From 34-65-8 sp964516135 (GTDB taxonomy: Bacteria > Pseudomonadota > Alphaproteobacteria > Sphingomonadales > Sphingomonadaceae), in assembly GCA_964516135.1 (NCBI GenBank), contig CAZEWN010000014.1, forward strand, positions 25,442 through 89,441: DNA of 64,000 nucleotides, read 5' to 3'. Positions within the stretch are counted from its first letter, which is position 1; every line of letters starts with the position of its first letter. This document shows, piece after piece, positions 25,781-34,065 of the stretch. Below the pieces are notes generated by a model that saw only the letters and a list, made by a program, of their open reading frames with translations, did not search any database and had not been told where the DNA came from. The position numbers were made by a program, and so were the translations under genes.

Positions 25781-26917
25781 ATGAAAATAGCACGTATCGA
25801 AACATTCCATGTGCCCCCGCGCTGGGTGTTTGTGCGTGTGGAGGCCAGCGATGGCACCGTTGGCTGGGGGGAGGCGAGCCTGGAAGGCCACGCCGAGGCA
25901 GTTACCGGCGTTTTCGAGGCATTCCGCGATCGATTCGTAGGTGCCGACCCGCGCCGGATCGAAGACATCTGGCAGGTTGCTTACCGTGGCGGTTTTTACC
26001 GAGGTGGTCCGGTGCTGATGTCCGCTCTGGCTGGACTCGACCAGGCGCTGTGGGATCTCAAGGGCCGCCACTACGGCGTGCCTGCCTGGGAAATGCTGGG
26101 CGGCAAAGTGCGGGATTTCATCCGGGCCTACGCTTGGATCGGCGGCGATCGGCCCGACGACATCGCAGCTGCGGCCAGTGCGCGTCGCGACCAAGGCTTC
26201 ACGGCGGTCAAGATGAACGCGACCGCGGAAATCGACTATCTTGTCGCACCCAAGCTCGACGAAGTCGTCGAGCGGGTCAAGGCAGCGCAAGACGTCGGCA
26301 TGGACGTCGGTCTCGACTTTCACGGCCGAGTTCATCGCCCGATGGCGAAGCAATTGGCGAAAGTGCTCGAACCGCTCGGTTTGCTGTTCATCGAAGAGCC
26401 CATCCTGTCTGAAAATCCAGAAGGCCTGACGCAGCTGGCGAGCCTGGTCAGCACGCCGATCGCGGTGGGCGAACGGCTCTATTCGCGCTGGGACTTCAAG
26501 CCGTTCCTGGCGAGTGGGGCGGTTGACATCATTCAGCCGGACCTCAGCCACGCCGGAGGCCTGTCGGAGTGCCGCAAGATAGCGGCAATGGCAGAAAGTT
26601 ATGACGTGGCGGTAGCGCCGCATTGCCCGTTGGGGCCGCTTGCGCTGGCTTCGTGTTTACAGCTTGCCGCCTGCACTCCCAACCTCGTCATCCAGGAAAT
26701 GTCGCTCGGAATTCATTACAACGAGGGTCATGACCTGTTGAATTTCTGCAAGACGCCGGAGGCGCTCACACCCGAGGCCGGCAACCTGCCGATCCCCACC
26801 GGTCCCGGCCTGGGTATCGAAATCGACGAGGACGGCGTGCGGGCGGCGGACAAGGAACGCCATCGCTGGCGCAATCCGGTTTGGCGTCATGCCGACGGTA
26901 GCTTCGCTGAGTGGTGA
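25781..26917 (+). CDS. dgoD: D-galactonate dehydratase
   Basis: An enolase-superfamily (mandelate racemase subgroup) enzyme of 378 residues that removes water from D-galactonate to give 2-keto-3-deoxygalactonate. It aligns closely by eye with E. coli DgoD. It shares FYRGGPVLMSALAGLDQALW, LDFHGRVHRPMAK, FIEEPILSE, VGERLYSRWDFK, IQPDLSHAGG, APHCPLGPLALA and the C-terminal WRNPVWRHADGSFAEW. These hold the metal-binding Asp/Glu/Glu and the catalytic His-Asp pair. The ATG at 25781 matches the family start; the 47 codons open upstream are non-coding promoter DNA. AGGGG lies about eight bases upstream. Confidence 0.97.
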   Translation: MKIARIETFHVPPRWVFVRVEASDGTVGWGEASLEGHAEAVTGVFEAFRDRFVGADPRRIEDIWQVAYRGGFYRGGPVLMSALAGLDQALWDLKGRHYGVPAWEMLGGKVRDFIRAYAWIGGDRPDDIAAAASARRDQGFTAVKMNATAEIDYLVAPKLDEVVERVKAAQDVGMDVGLDFHGRVHRPMAKQLAKVLEPLGLLFIEEPILSENPEGLTQLASLVSTPIAVGERLYSRWDFKPFLASGAVDIIQPDLSHAGGLSECRKIAAMAESYDVAVAPHCPLGPLALASCLQLAACTPNLVIQEMSLGIHYNEGHDLLNFCKTPEALTPEAGNLPIPTGPGLGIEIDEDGVRAADKERHRWRNPVWRHADGSFAEW

Positions 26918-26964
26918 GCGCGCGGGTTCAGTCCGCCACGATGCCACTTGTCAGAATGAAGAGA

Positions 26965-26977
26965 GTATCATATAAAT
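26965..26977 (+). promoter_or_regulatory. Candidate operator, copy 4 (before TonB receptor)
   Basis: GTATCATATAAAT matches TTATCATATAAAT at 12 of 13 positions. It lies 104 bp before the receptor ATG and 33 bp upstream of a perfect TATAAT. Confidence 0.5.
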
Positions 26978-27010
26978 ACGATAAATGATCGGCCCTGTCG
27001 TGAGGCCGGG

Positions 27011-27016
27011 TATAAT
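27011..27016 (+). promoter_or_regulatory. Possible -10 box for the TonB receptor gene
   Basis: A perfect TATAAT in otherwise GC-rich DNA, 65 bp before the receptor ATG. No good -35 box lies 16-18 bp upstream, so the promoter may need an activator or the match may be chance. Confidence 0.35.
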
Positions 27017-27081
27017 TGCAACCCTGACGCCGTCTTCACGAACGGTCTGGGCTGATAACGTTGAAAATTGGGAGGCTGTTG

Positions 27082-29871
27082 ATGCGTATTGGAATTCTGG
27101 CTCGCTGCTCCGTATCAGCCACCGCGCTTGCGCTGGCTTCGAATCCGGCCTGGGCATCGCAGGCGACCGGTCAACAGGCAGGCACGCCTACGGAAGTCCA
27201 GCCGGCCAGTGCCGGGGCGTCGGAAACGTCGGGGCCGCCTGAAATCGTTGTGTCGGGTTATCGCGAGGCCCTCGAATCGCAGCAGGCCATTCGTCGCAAT
27301 TCCGAACAGGTGGTTGATGCAATCGTTGCTGACGACATCGGCAAGCTGCCCGACATCGCGGTCTCCGACACGGCAGCGCGTATTCCCGGGGTGCAGGTCG
27401 AGCGCGGCGGCGGTGAGGCCGGGCGGGTGCTGGTGCGCGGGCTGCCCGATTTCGCCACCACCTACAACGGCCGCGAGATATTCACCGCGGAAACCCGCTC
27501 GGTCGCCTTGCAGGATTTTCCCTCAGGCTTGATCGGAGCGATCGAGGTTTACAAGACTTCAACTGCGGACCTGATCGAGCCGGGGTTGGCCGGCCTTATC
27601 AACGTCCGATCGCGCCGCCCGTTCGATTTCGATGGCTTCCAGGTCGCGGGCTCGGCCTGGGGCCTGTACAGCCACCAGGCCGAGAATGTGCGGCCCAACG
27701 GGAATATCGTCGTCAGCAATCGCTGGGAGGCAGGTGAGAGCGAGTTTGGCGCACTGATCGGCTTTTCGTACACCGATCTCAGTTACCTCGACTCCACTCG
27801 ATCCAACACGGATTTTGTCGCGGGCGGCGGTCCGAACGGGACGCGTTTTCCCGATATCCAGCGGATCACTTATGGCGTGGGGCACCGTACCCGGCCTTCG
27901 ATCAACTTCGCTCTGCAGTGGTCGCCCAATCCCGACGTGGAATTGTACGCGGAGGGGTTGTGGCAAGGTTTCCGCAATCGCCTTTCCGACCGCGAGACAT
28001 CCGTACCGCTGTGGGGTGGTTCGGGCTTTTCGGATTTCGAGACGCAGGAGGGCCGCCCTGATTTGCTCGAGTCGGGAACCGTCACCGACCCGTTCCGACC
28101 CGATGGCTTCCAGGGGGGTACGTTCAACAAGACGAACACCTACCAGGCCGCCATCGGAGGGACTTGGGATGCTGGGGCGCTACAGATCGCAGCGGACCTT
28201 GCCTTCACCGACAGCACCTTCACGGGATCGACCGCCAGCGTCGATTTCGCTTTTGCCAACCGGCAGACTGTAACGTTCGATACGGACACCGATGCCCGCG
28301 ATGGCGGGGCCGAGTTCAGCTTCGGCAATTTCGATCCGAGCAATCCAGCCAATTATGTCTATCGCGGCTTTTATGAAGAAGCCCAGCAGGCGACGGGGGA
28401 GGACATCCAGGCGCGGCTCGATTTCGATTATGACACCGGAATGTCGCTGTTGCCGAGGGTGGAGTTCGGCGTTCGCTACACCGATCGCGAAGCACATCGC
28501 GAATTCGGCAATCGCTACTGGGGTTTTGAAGGGTTGCGCTTGCCGTTCAGCGCGGTGCCTCTCGACTACCAACTGTTTGATGCCGGGTTCCGTGGTTCCG
28601 ACGCGCAGGGCGGCTATCGCAACTGGCTGGCGCCGACATACGACAGCATTCGGGCCAACCTGGTGCAGTTGCGCCAGTTCAATCGCGGGCTGGGAGGCAC
28701 CGCATTCGGTGTTGCTTCCGATGATCCGCCGCCCCCGGATCCCTTGCAGACATGGGACGCGGCCGAACAGAATTTCAGCGCCTACGTGCAGGCGCGATAC
28801 GAGTTCGATCTGGGCGGCGATGTCACCATCGACGGCGTTGTTGGCCTGCGTTACGCCAAAAGCGATCTGACGCTGTCCGGAACGCAACTCGTGATACCGG
28901 CGGGGGGCGGGGCAGGGGTATTCACCCCGACCGACGTGGATCGCGAGTTCGAGGATTGGCTGCCCAACGTCAACGCACGGATCCGTTTCACTCCCGAATT
29001 GCAGGCGCGGCTTGCCTATACCCAGACGCGTACCCGGCCAAGTTTCATTGATTTGCGCGCCTCGGGCACGCTCGACCAGCCCCCGACCTGCTTGCAGCAA
29101 ACCCCGATACCCGAAAATTGCTTCCAGACCGGCAGCGGCGGAAACCCTTTCCTCAACCCGCTGCTGTCAGACAACTACGATGTCACGCTGGAGTATTACT
29201 TCTCCCGCAATGGCTTCGTCACCCTGAGCCTTTTCCACCGCGACATGGAAGGGTTCATCGAGAATTCAGTGTTTCAGGGGCTGACGCCAGATGGCGTGCC
29301 ACTCCGGCTCGGTGGGCCCATCAATTCTGGCGGGGGCGAAATTCGCGGGTTCGAGGTACAGGGAAGTACGTTCTTCGATTTCCTCGGTCTGCCGCAGTTC
29401 GGTATCCAGGCGAACCTAACGCATCTCGATGCGTCGGCTGATTTTGAATATGACGAGGGTTTCGTGAACGGGGTGCGCCGTGTCGACACCGTAAATCGCG
29501 AGCTGCTGGGCGTTTCCGACTGGTCGTACAACCTGATCGGCATTTTCGAGACAGGTGGCCTATCTGCCCGCCTCGCTTACAACTGGCGCAGCGAGTTCCC
29601 GTTGACCTACCAACGGCGTGGAGATCATCTCTACACGGAAGAGGCTGATCCGGTTTCGCGGTTGGACCTGTCGGTCAGTTACGATCTGTTCGACAGCCTC
29701 ACCGTCTTCGGTGACTGGACCAACATTCTTGGCGATCCGTTTTCTTCGACGCTGACGCGCACCGATGTGGCCTTTCCCAACGGCGCCCCAACTGGTTTCA
29801 CCGCGACCTTCCCACGGGTTGTGCGGTATGAGGAAACGACTGTTTCGCTCGGCGTCCGCTTCCGCTTCTAG
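27082..29871 (+). CDS. TonB-dependent receptor for a saccharide (Xanthomonas/Caulobacter type)
   Basis: A 929-residue outer-membrane receptor. A signal peptide ends near NPAWASQ and the TonB-box-like region is PEIVVSGYREALESQQ. The plug (about 70-190) has DIGKLPDIAVSDTAARIPGV. The barrel ends with the aromatic VSLGVRFRF. The plug style is that of the large TonB-Xanth-Caul receptors that import carbohydrates. I chose the ATG at 27082 because GGGAGG lies six bases upstream, rather than the TTG at 27061. It probably brings galactose-containing oligosaccharides across the outer membrane for the GH43 enzymes and ABC importer nearby. Confidence 0.92.
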   Translation: MRIGILARCSVSATALALASNPAWASQATGQQAGTPTEVQPASAGASETSGPPEIVVSGYREALESQQAIRRNSEQVVDAIVADDIGKLPDIAVSDTAARIPGVQVERGGGEAGRVLVRGLPDFATTYNGREIFTAETRSVALQDFPSGLIGAIEVYKTSTADLIEPGLAGLINVRSRRPFDFDGFQVAGSAWGLYSHQAENVRPNGNIVVSNRWEAGESEFGALIGFSYTDLSYLDSTRSNTDFVAGGGPNGTRFPDIQRITYGVGHRTRPSINFALQWSPNPDVELYAEGLWQGFRNRLSDRETSVPLWGGSGFSDFETQEGRPDLLESGTVTDPFRPDGFQGGTFNKTNTYQAAIGGTWDAGALQIAADLAFTDSTFTGSTASVDFAFANRQTVTFDTDTDARDGGAEFSFGNFDPSNPANYVYRGFYEEAQQATGEDIQARLDFDYDTGMSLLPRVEFGVRYTDREAHREFGNRYWGFEGLRLPFSAVPLDYQLFDAGFRGSDAQGGYRNWLAPTYDSIRANLVQLRQFNRGLGGTAFGVASDDPPPPDPLQTWDAAEQNFSAYVQARYEFDLGGDVTIDGVVGLRYAKSDLTLSGTQLVIPAGGGAGVFTPTDVDREFEDWLPNVNARIRFTPELQARLAYTQTRTRPSFIDLRASGTLDQPPTCLQQTPIPENCFQTGSGGNPFLNPLLSDNYDVTLEYYFSRNGFVTLSLFHRDMEGFIENSVFQGLTPDGVPLRLGGPINSGGGEIRGFEVQGSTFFDFLGLPQFGIQANLTHLDASADFEYDEGFVNGVRRVDTVNRELLGVSDWSYNLIGIFETGGLSARLAYNWRSEFPLTYQRRGDHLYTEEADPVSRLDLSVSYDLFDSLTVFGDWTNILGDPFSSTLTRTDVAFPNGAPTGFTATFPRVVRYEETTVSLGVRFRF

Positions 29872-29890
29872 GCCGGAAGCGATGGCGATC

Positions 29891-29922
29891 GGGGGCCGGG
29901 AAGCATCGCCTTTCCGGCTCCC
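29891..29922 (+). terminator. Hairpin between TonB receptor and halogenase genes
   Basis: A 9-bp stem with one G-T wobble (29891-29899 with 29914-29922) is followed by GTTTCG. It lies 19 bp after the receptor stop. It could attenuate read-through into the halogenase genes so that receptor mRNA exceeds theirs. The T-run is short. Confidence 0.45.
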
Positions 29923-29940
29923 GTTTCGTAACCCCACATC

Positions 29941-31455
29941 ATGACAGTCGACTCACGCGAGGGCGCCCCGCGCACACGGGTGGTTATCCTGGGCGGCGGG
30001 ACCGCCGGGTGGATGGCTGCGGCGGGTCTGATCCGGCGCCTGCCTCACGCATGCACCGTCCAGCTGATCGAATCGGCGGACATCGGCATCGTCGGCGTAG
30101 GTGAGGCGACGCTCCCGCACTTACGCGCCTACCTGGGCATGCTCGGCATAGACGAGGCCGAGTTCATGCGCGTGACCCACGCGACGTATAAACTTGGCAT
30201 CGAATTCCAGGATTTCGGCGCGCTCGGCACGCGCTACCTTCATCCCTTCGGCAGCTTCGGGGTCGAGCTGAATGGCGTGCCGTTCCACCACTATTGGCTG
30301 CGGATGCAAGCCGAGGGGCGCGGTGGCGAAATCTTCGATTATTCGATCGCCAATGTCATGGCCGCGCAGCGAAGGTTCGCGCCGCCATCGAGCGATACCA
30401 ATTCGATACTCTCAACGTACGCTTATGCCTATCAGTTCGATGCGACACTATTTGCCCCGTACCTGCGCGATTATGCGACGGCGCGGGGGGTGCGGCGGAC
30501 CGAAGGCAAGGTCGTCCATGTCGAGCGCGATCCACTGTCGGGCGACATCGCGGCGCTCCAACTCCAGGATGGTGAGCGGATCGCGGGCGACCTGTTTGTC
30601 GATTGTTCGGGCTTTCGTGCGCTCCTGATCGGCGAGACACTACGGTCCGATTGGCAGGACTGGTCCCACTGGCTGCCGTGCGACCGCGCGGTGGCAGTAC
30701 CCTGCGCGTCGCCCGAGGGGCCGATCGAGCCTTTCACGCGCGCGGTCGCGATGCCGGCCGGATGGCGCTGGCGCATTCCATTGCGGCATCGCGTGGGCAA
30801 CGGATATGTCTATTCGTCCACGCACCTCGAAGACGATGCCGCGGCCGATGCCCTCGTCGCGGCGCTGGACGGCAAACCGCTCTCGGAACCGCGCATGCTG
30901 CGCTTCCGCGCAGGCCGCCGTGGGCGCAGTTGGGACCGTAATGTGGTGTCGATCGGCCTCGCGTCGGGATTTCTCGAGCCGCTTGAATCGACCAGCATCT
31001 ATCTGGCGCAGGGCGCCATTGAACAGCTGATCGGGCTTTTCCCAATCGCGGGGCGTATCGCGGACGTGGATCGTGACGAATTCAACCGCCTTGTCGATTA
31101 CGAATACGATCGCATTCGGGACTTTCTGATCCTCCATTACCACGCCACCACCCGTGATGATTCCAGCTTCTGGAACCACGTCCGCACCATGCAGGTGCCC
31201 GACAGCCTGAGCGAGAAGATGGAACTGTTTCGGCGCGCGGGCCGCGTGACGCGGTACACCCAAGGCCTGTTCCTCGAGCCGAGCTGGCTAGCAGTCTATC
31301 TGGGGCAGGGAATCGTTCCGCGTACGTGGGACCAACGGGCCAATCCGATGTCCTCTGCTGCACTCAATGATGCACTCGACCGGCTGCGAACCCGCATTTC
31401 GGCCGCGGTTTCGAAAATGCCGATCCACGCAGAAGCAATGGACCCCCACCCGTGA
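29941..31455 (+). CDS. Tryptophan-halogenase family flavoprotein, catalytic residues intact
   Basis: A 504-residue protein of the FAD-dependent halogenase family (PrnA/RebH fold). The FAD-binding GGGTAGWMAAAGL is at about 18-30 and the WxWxIP motif is GWRWRIP at about 274-280. The catalytic lysine falls at K84 (ATYKLGIEF) and the glutamate at E349 (FLEPLESTSIYL). Family knowledge: Lys forms the chloramine or positions HOCl, and Glu activates it. Many members next to TonB receptors in sphingomonads and Caulobacter have no known substrate. The gene follows the receptor by 69 bp and overlaps the next gene by 4 bp. True halogenation of tryptophan is not implied. Confidence 0.88.
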   Translation: MTVDSREGAPRTRVVILGGGTAGWMAAAGLIRRLPHACTVQLIESADIGIVGVGEATLPHLRAYLGMLGIDEAEFMRVTHATYKLGIEFQDFGALGTRYLHPFGSFGVELNGVPFHHYWLRMQAEGRGGEIFDYSIANVMAAQRRFAPPSSDTNSILSTYAYAYQFDATLFAPYLRDYATARGVRRTEGKVVHVERDPLSGDIAALQLQDGERIAGDLFVDCSGFRALLIGETLRSDWQDWSHWLPCDRAVAVPCASPEGPIEPFTRAVAMPAGWRWRIPLRHRVGNGYVYSSTHLEDDAAADALVAALDGKPLSEPRMLRFRAGRRGRSWDRNVVSIGLASGFLEPLESTSIYLAQGAIEQLIGLFPIAGRIADVDRDEFNRLVDYEYDRIRDFLILHYHATTRDDSSFWNHVRTMQVPDSLSEKMELFRRAGRVTRYTQGLFLEPSWLAVYLGQGIVPRTWDQRANPMSSAALNDALDRLRTRISAAVSKMPIHAEAMDPHP

Positions 31456-32909
31456 CCGCTTGCGATCGCGCCGTCCGGTCAGTGGTCGTTGCCGGGACGG
31501 GGATCGTCGGCTTGTCGGCGGCTATTGCCTTTTCCCGGGCCCTGCCAACCGTGGAAGTCACGGTACTCGAAACCCCGACCGGTTCCTGCGACCCGACGGA
31601 GCAGTTGCTTGCAACATTGCCAACGGTGCACCGGTTTCATGCCGCGATCGGTTTCGATGAACTGCGGCTCGTCGCCGACGGTGTCGCCTTGCACCGATTG
31701 GGTACCCGGTTCGATCACTGGTCGGCATCGGGCGGTAGCTGGTTTCACACTTTTGCCGAGCACGGGCGCAAGGTCGGCGCGATCCCCTTTCACCAGGTTT
31801 GGCTGCGCGCACACGCGAGGAATCGGGCAGCTGCGTTCCACGCCTACTCCGTGGCGGCGGTGCTGGCGGAGGCGGGTCGTTTCGCCCATCCCTCTGACGA
31901 TCCTTCCTCGCCGCTTGCAACGTATCTTTACGGGCTCAACCTCGATCCGGAGCGGTATCACGCGCGGCTCGACCAGGGCGCGGCTGGACTTTCGCGCCTT
32001 CATGGCGCGATTGTCGACATCGAACGACGCGAGGACGGCGCGGTGGCGGCGCTGGTGCTCGACGGCGGCCGCCGGGTCATGGCCGATCTGTTCCTGGATT
32101 GCACCGGTCCGCGATCGCTGATTCTTGGCCGGGTATCGCCCGGATATGAAGACTGGAGCGATTGGCTGCCTTGCAACCACGTCGCGGTTGAATCGGAACC
32201 TGGCGGGGCGTTGCTTCCATTCGATCGAGTAACCGCAGATGGGGAGGGGTGGACCTGGACGATACCCTTGCCCGATCGGACACTGCATGCCCGCGTTTGC
32301 GGATCTCTTCAGGAAGCCGGCAGCGGGCGCGTGTTGTCGCTGCAGACTGGTCGACACCTGGCGCCCTGGATCCACAATGTGGTGGGTCTGGGCGGAGCGG
32401 CGGTCATGCCCGACCCCCTCCATGGCGCGGGGCTTCACTTGGCGCACAGCGCGATCCTGCGGGCAATTCAGTTGCTGCCCGGCCGCGACATGCACCCGCT
32501 CGAGGTGGCGGAGTACAACCGGCGCGCCCGATTGGAGGATGAGCGCGTTCGCGACTATCTAGCGCTTCACTACGCGCGCGCCGGGCGGACGGATACCCCG
32601 TTCTGGCGCAGTCTGGCAGAACGGGAATTGCCCGAAGGGTTGGCTCGCACGCTCGAACTGTTCGAACGCCGCGGTCGCTTGCCATTCCACGAGGAAGAAA
32701 GTTTCACCGCCGATAGCTGGTTGGCGGCGTTGATCGGGCTTGGCGTCCTGCCCGAGGCAGCCGACCCCACCGCCCTGTCAGTCGAGGAAGCGAGGACCGA
32801 ACATGGCATGGCGGCACACGCGCAAAGGATCGGCTCCCTGCCCGCCCGCTTTCCCGCGTATGATCGTTTGGTCGCGGGAATGCGGACGAAGCGAATGGCC
32901 GCAGAATGA
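31452..32909 (+). CDS. Degenerate tryptophan-halogenase family flavoprotein
   Basis: A 485-residue paralogue of the preceding gene, starting at a GTG that overlaps its stop (GTGA). It keeps the FAD fingerprint VVVAGTGIVGLSAAIAF and the WTWTIP motif (268-272). Aligned by eye with its neighbour, the catalytic lysine position becomes Arg 82 (HRLGTRF) and the catalytic glutamate becomes His 324 (DPLHGAGLHL). The GEAT motif near the flavin is also lost. Halogenation by the known mechanism should be impossible. It may be a structural partner of the first protein or another flavin oxidoreductase. It is not a pseudogene: the frame is open and codon use is like its neighbours. Confidence 0.82.
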   Translation: MTACDRAVRSVVVAGTGIVGLSAAIAFSRALPTVEVTVLETPTGSCDPTEQLLATLPTVHRFHAAIGFDELRLVADGVALHRLGTRFDHWSASGGSWFHTFAEHGRKVGAIPFHQVWLRAHARNRAAAFHAYSVAAVLAEAGRFAHPSDDPSSPLATYLYGLNLDPERYHARLDQGAAGLSRLHGAIVDIERREDGAVAALVLDGGRRVMADLFLDCTGPRSLILGRVSPGYEDWSDWLPCNHVAVESEPGGALLPFDRVTADGEGWTWTIPLPDRTLHARVCGSLQEAGSGRVLSLQTGRHLAPWIHNVVGLGGAAVMPDPLHGAGLHLAHSAILRAIQLLPGRDMHPLEVAEYNRRARLEDERVRDYLALHYARAGRTDTPFWRSLAERELPEGLARTLELFERRGRLPFHEEESFTADSWLAALIGLGVLPEAADPTALSVEEARTEHGMAAHAQRIGSLPARFPAYDRLVAGMRTKRMAAE

Positions 32910-32918
32910 CGATATTGG

Positions 32919-33956
32919 TCAGGGCGCGGATTCGGCGCGTTGACGCAAACTGATCCCAATCTGTGGAGTTCCATCACGCCATAGGAGTGGCGCGATATAC
33001 ATCTGCCGCCCGCGCGTGGTGCGCCGACAGCCGCTGGTCGCGATGTGGGCGTGGAAAACAATGAACTGCCGCCCCCCCGCCTCGAACACCGCCTGATGGC
33101 CCGGGCCGCTGAGGCACCCGGCCTTGCGATCGTTGTAGCTGTGAAGGATGGGATTTTCGGGGGCGTCCACGCAGGGGCCGAGAGGGCCCTCGCACCGCGC
33201 ATAGCCCATCGCATAGGGAGACAGCCGCTGATGCGGTTCCCAACCGAAATGGTTGGCCGAGAAAAACATCACGTAGCCGTCGCCTTGCCGCACCATGGTA
33301 GGCGATTCGATGACGTGCTCCTCCCATGGACGATCATTCGTCAGCAGGGCGACCGGCTCGTCAATCAGCGCCAATCCGTCTTGCGACAATGGCTGCACGA
33401 AGATGTCGGTTTTCTGGCCAAAGTCAGGATGATTGCCGTCGTTCTTGAAGTATAGATATCGCTTGCCATCGTCATCCACGAAAACATTGGGATCGATCGT
33501 CCCCCCGTTCTCGCGCTGACAGACCAGCGGTGCCGTCGCATCGCTTGTGAATGGCCCCAGCGGATCGGCACTCTTGGCCACGCCGATGCATTGCAAATCG
33601 CTGCGGCGTTCCTTGGCGGTAAAATACAGCAGGTAATGATCGCCGTGAGGCACAACTTCGGGCGCCCATGTCCACCCTTCGCGTGCCCATGGCGGCAGGT
33701 TGGGCATCGCGTCGTGCAGCGCCGCCGCGTCACGCACGAATTCCCAATCAACGAGATTGGTTGAGCGAGCCATCGGAACGTTCGCGGCCGTGCCTTCCGG
33801 GTTGGTGGCGTAAGCAAGGAATCCGTCGCGGTGCGGCAGGATGAAGGGGTCCGGAAAATTGGTTTCAAACACGGGCAAGAATGGCTGCTCCGCGTCGGAA
33901 GCAGCCGTGGAGGCACAGGCTGGAAGGGCAAGAAGAGCAAGCAGCAGGTGGCGCAC
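32919..33956 (-). CDS. GH43 glycosidase, lipoprotein
   Basis: A 345-residue GH43 beta-propeller enzyme with a lipoprotein signal (LLALLALPAC, Cys 14), so it is membrane-anchored in the periplasm or exposed. The catalytic acids can be placed at Asp 36 (NFPDPFIL), Asp 155 (TIDPNVFVDDDG) and Glu 217 (HVIESPT). I chose the GTG at 33956 because GGAG lies five bases upstream and it starts directly with the signal peptide; 73 further codons are open but not signal-like. It is divergent from the mutarotase with operator copy 5 between. Substrate is inferred as an arabinosyl/galactosyl side chain and not proven. Confidence 0.86.
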   Translation of the reverse strand: MRHLLLALLALPACASTAASDAEQPFLPVFETNFPDPFILPHRDGFLAYATNPEGTAANVPMARSTNLVDWEFVRDAAALHDAMPNLPPWAREGWTWAPEVVPHGDHYLLYFTAKERRSDLQCIGVAKSADPLGPFTSDATAPLVCQRENGGTIDPNVFVDDDGKRYLYFKNDGNHPDFGQKTDIFVQPLSQDGLALIDEPVALLTNDRPWEEHVIESPTMVRQGDGYVMFFSANHFGWEPHQRLSPYAMGYARCEGPLGPCVDAPENPILHSYNDRKAGCLSGPGHQAVFEAGGRQFIVFHAHIATSGCRRTTRGRQMYIAPLLWRDGTPQIGISLRQRAESAP

Positions 33957-34030
33957 GGGCACTCCATCGGTTGCGGCGGCTGTCAGCTTCCTCGTGATCC
34001 TAAAACCCGCCGTGGGTTGCGTAATTCCTA

Positions 34031-34043
34031 TTATCATATAAAT
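34031..34043 (+). promoter_or_regulatory. Candidate operator, copy 5 (GH43/mutarotase divergent region)
   Basis: TTATCATATAAAT, the copy that equals the consensus exactly. It lies 75 bp upstream of the GH43 gene (minus strand) and 23 bp before the mutarotase GTG (plus strand). All five copies read in the same orientation. Confidence 0.5.
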
Positions 34044-34065
34044 CAGATTGAACAAAGGGAATGGT

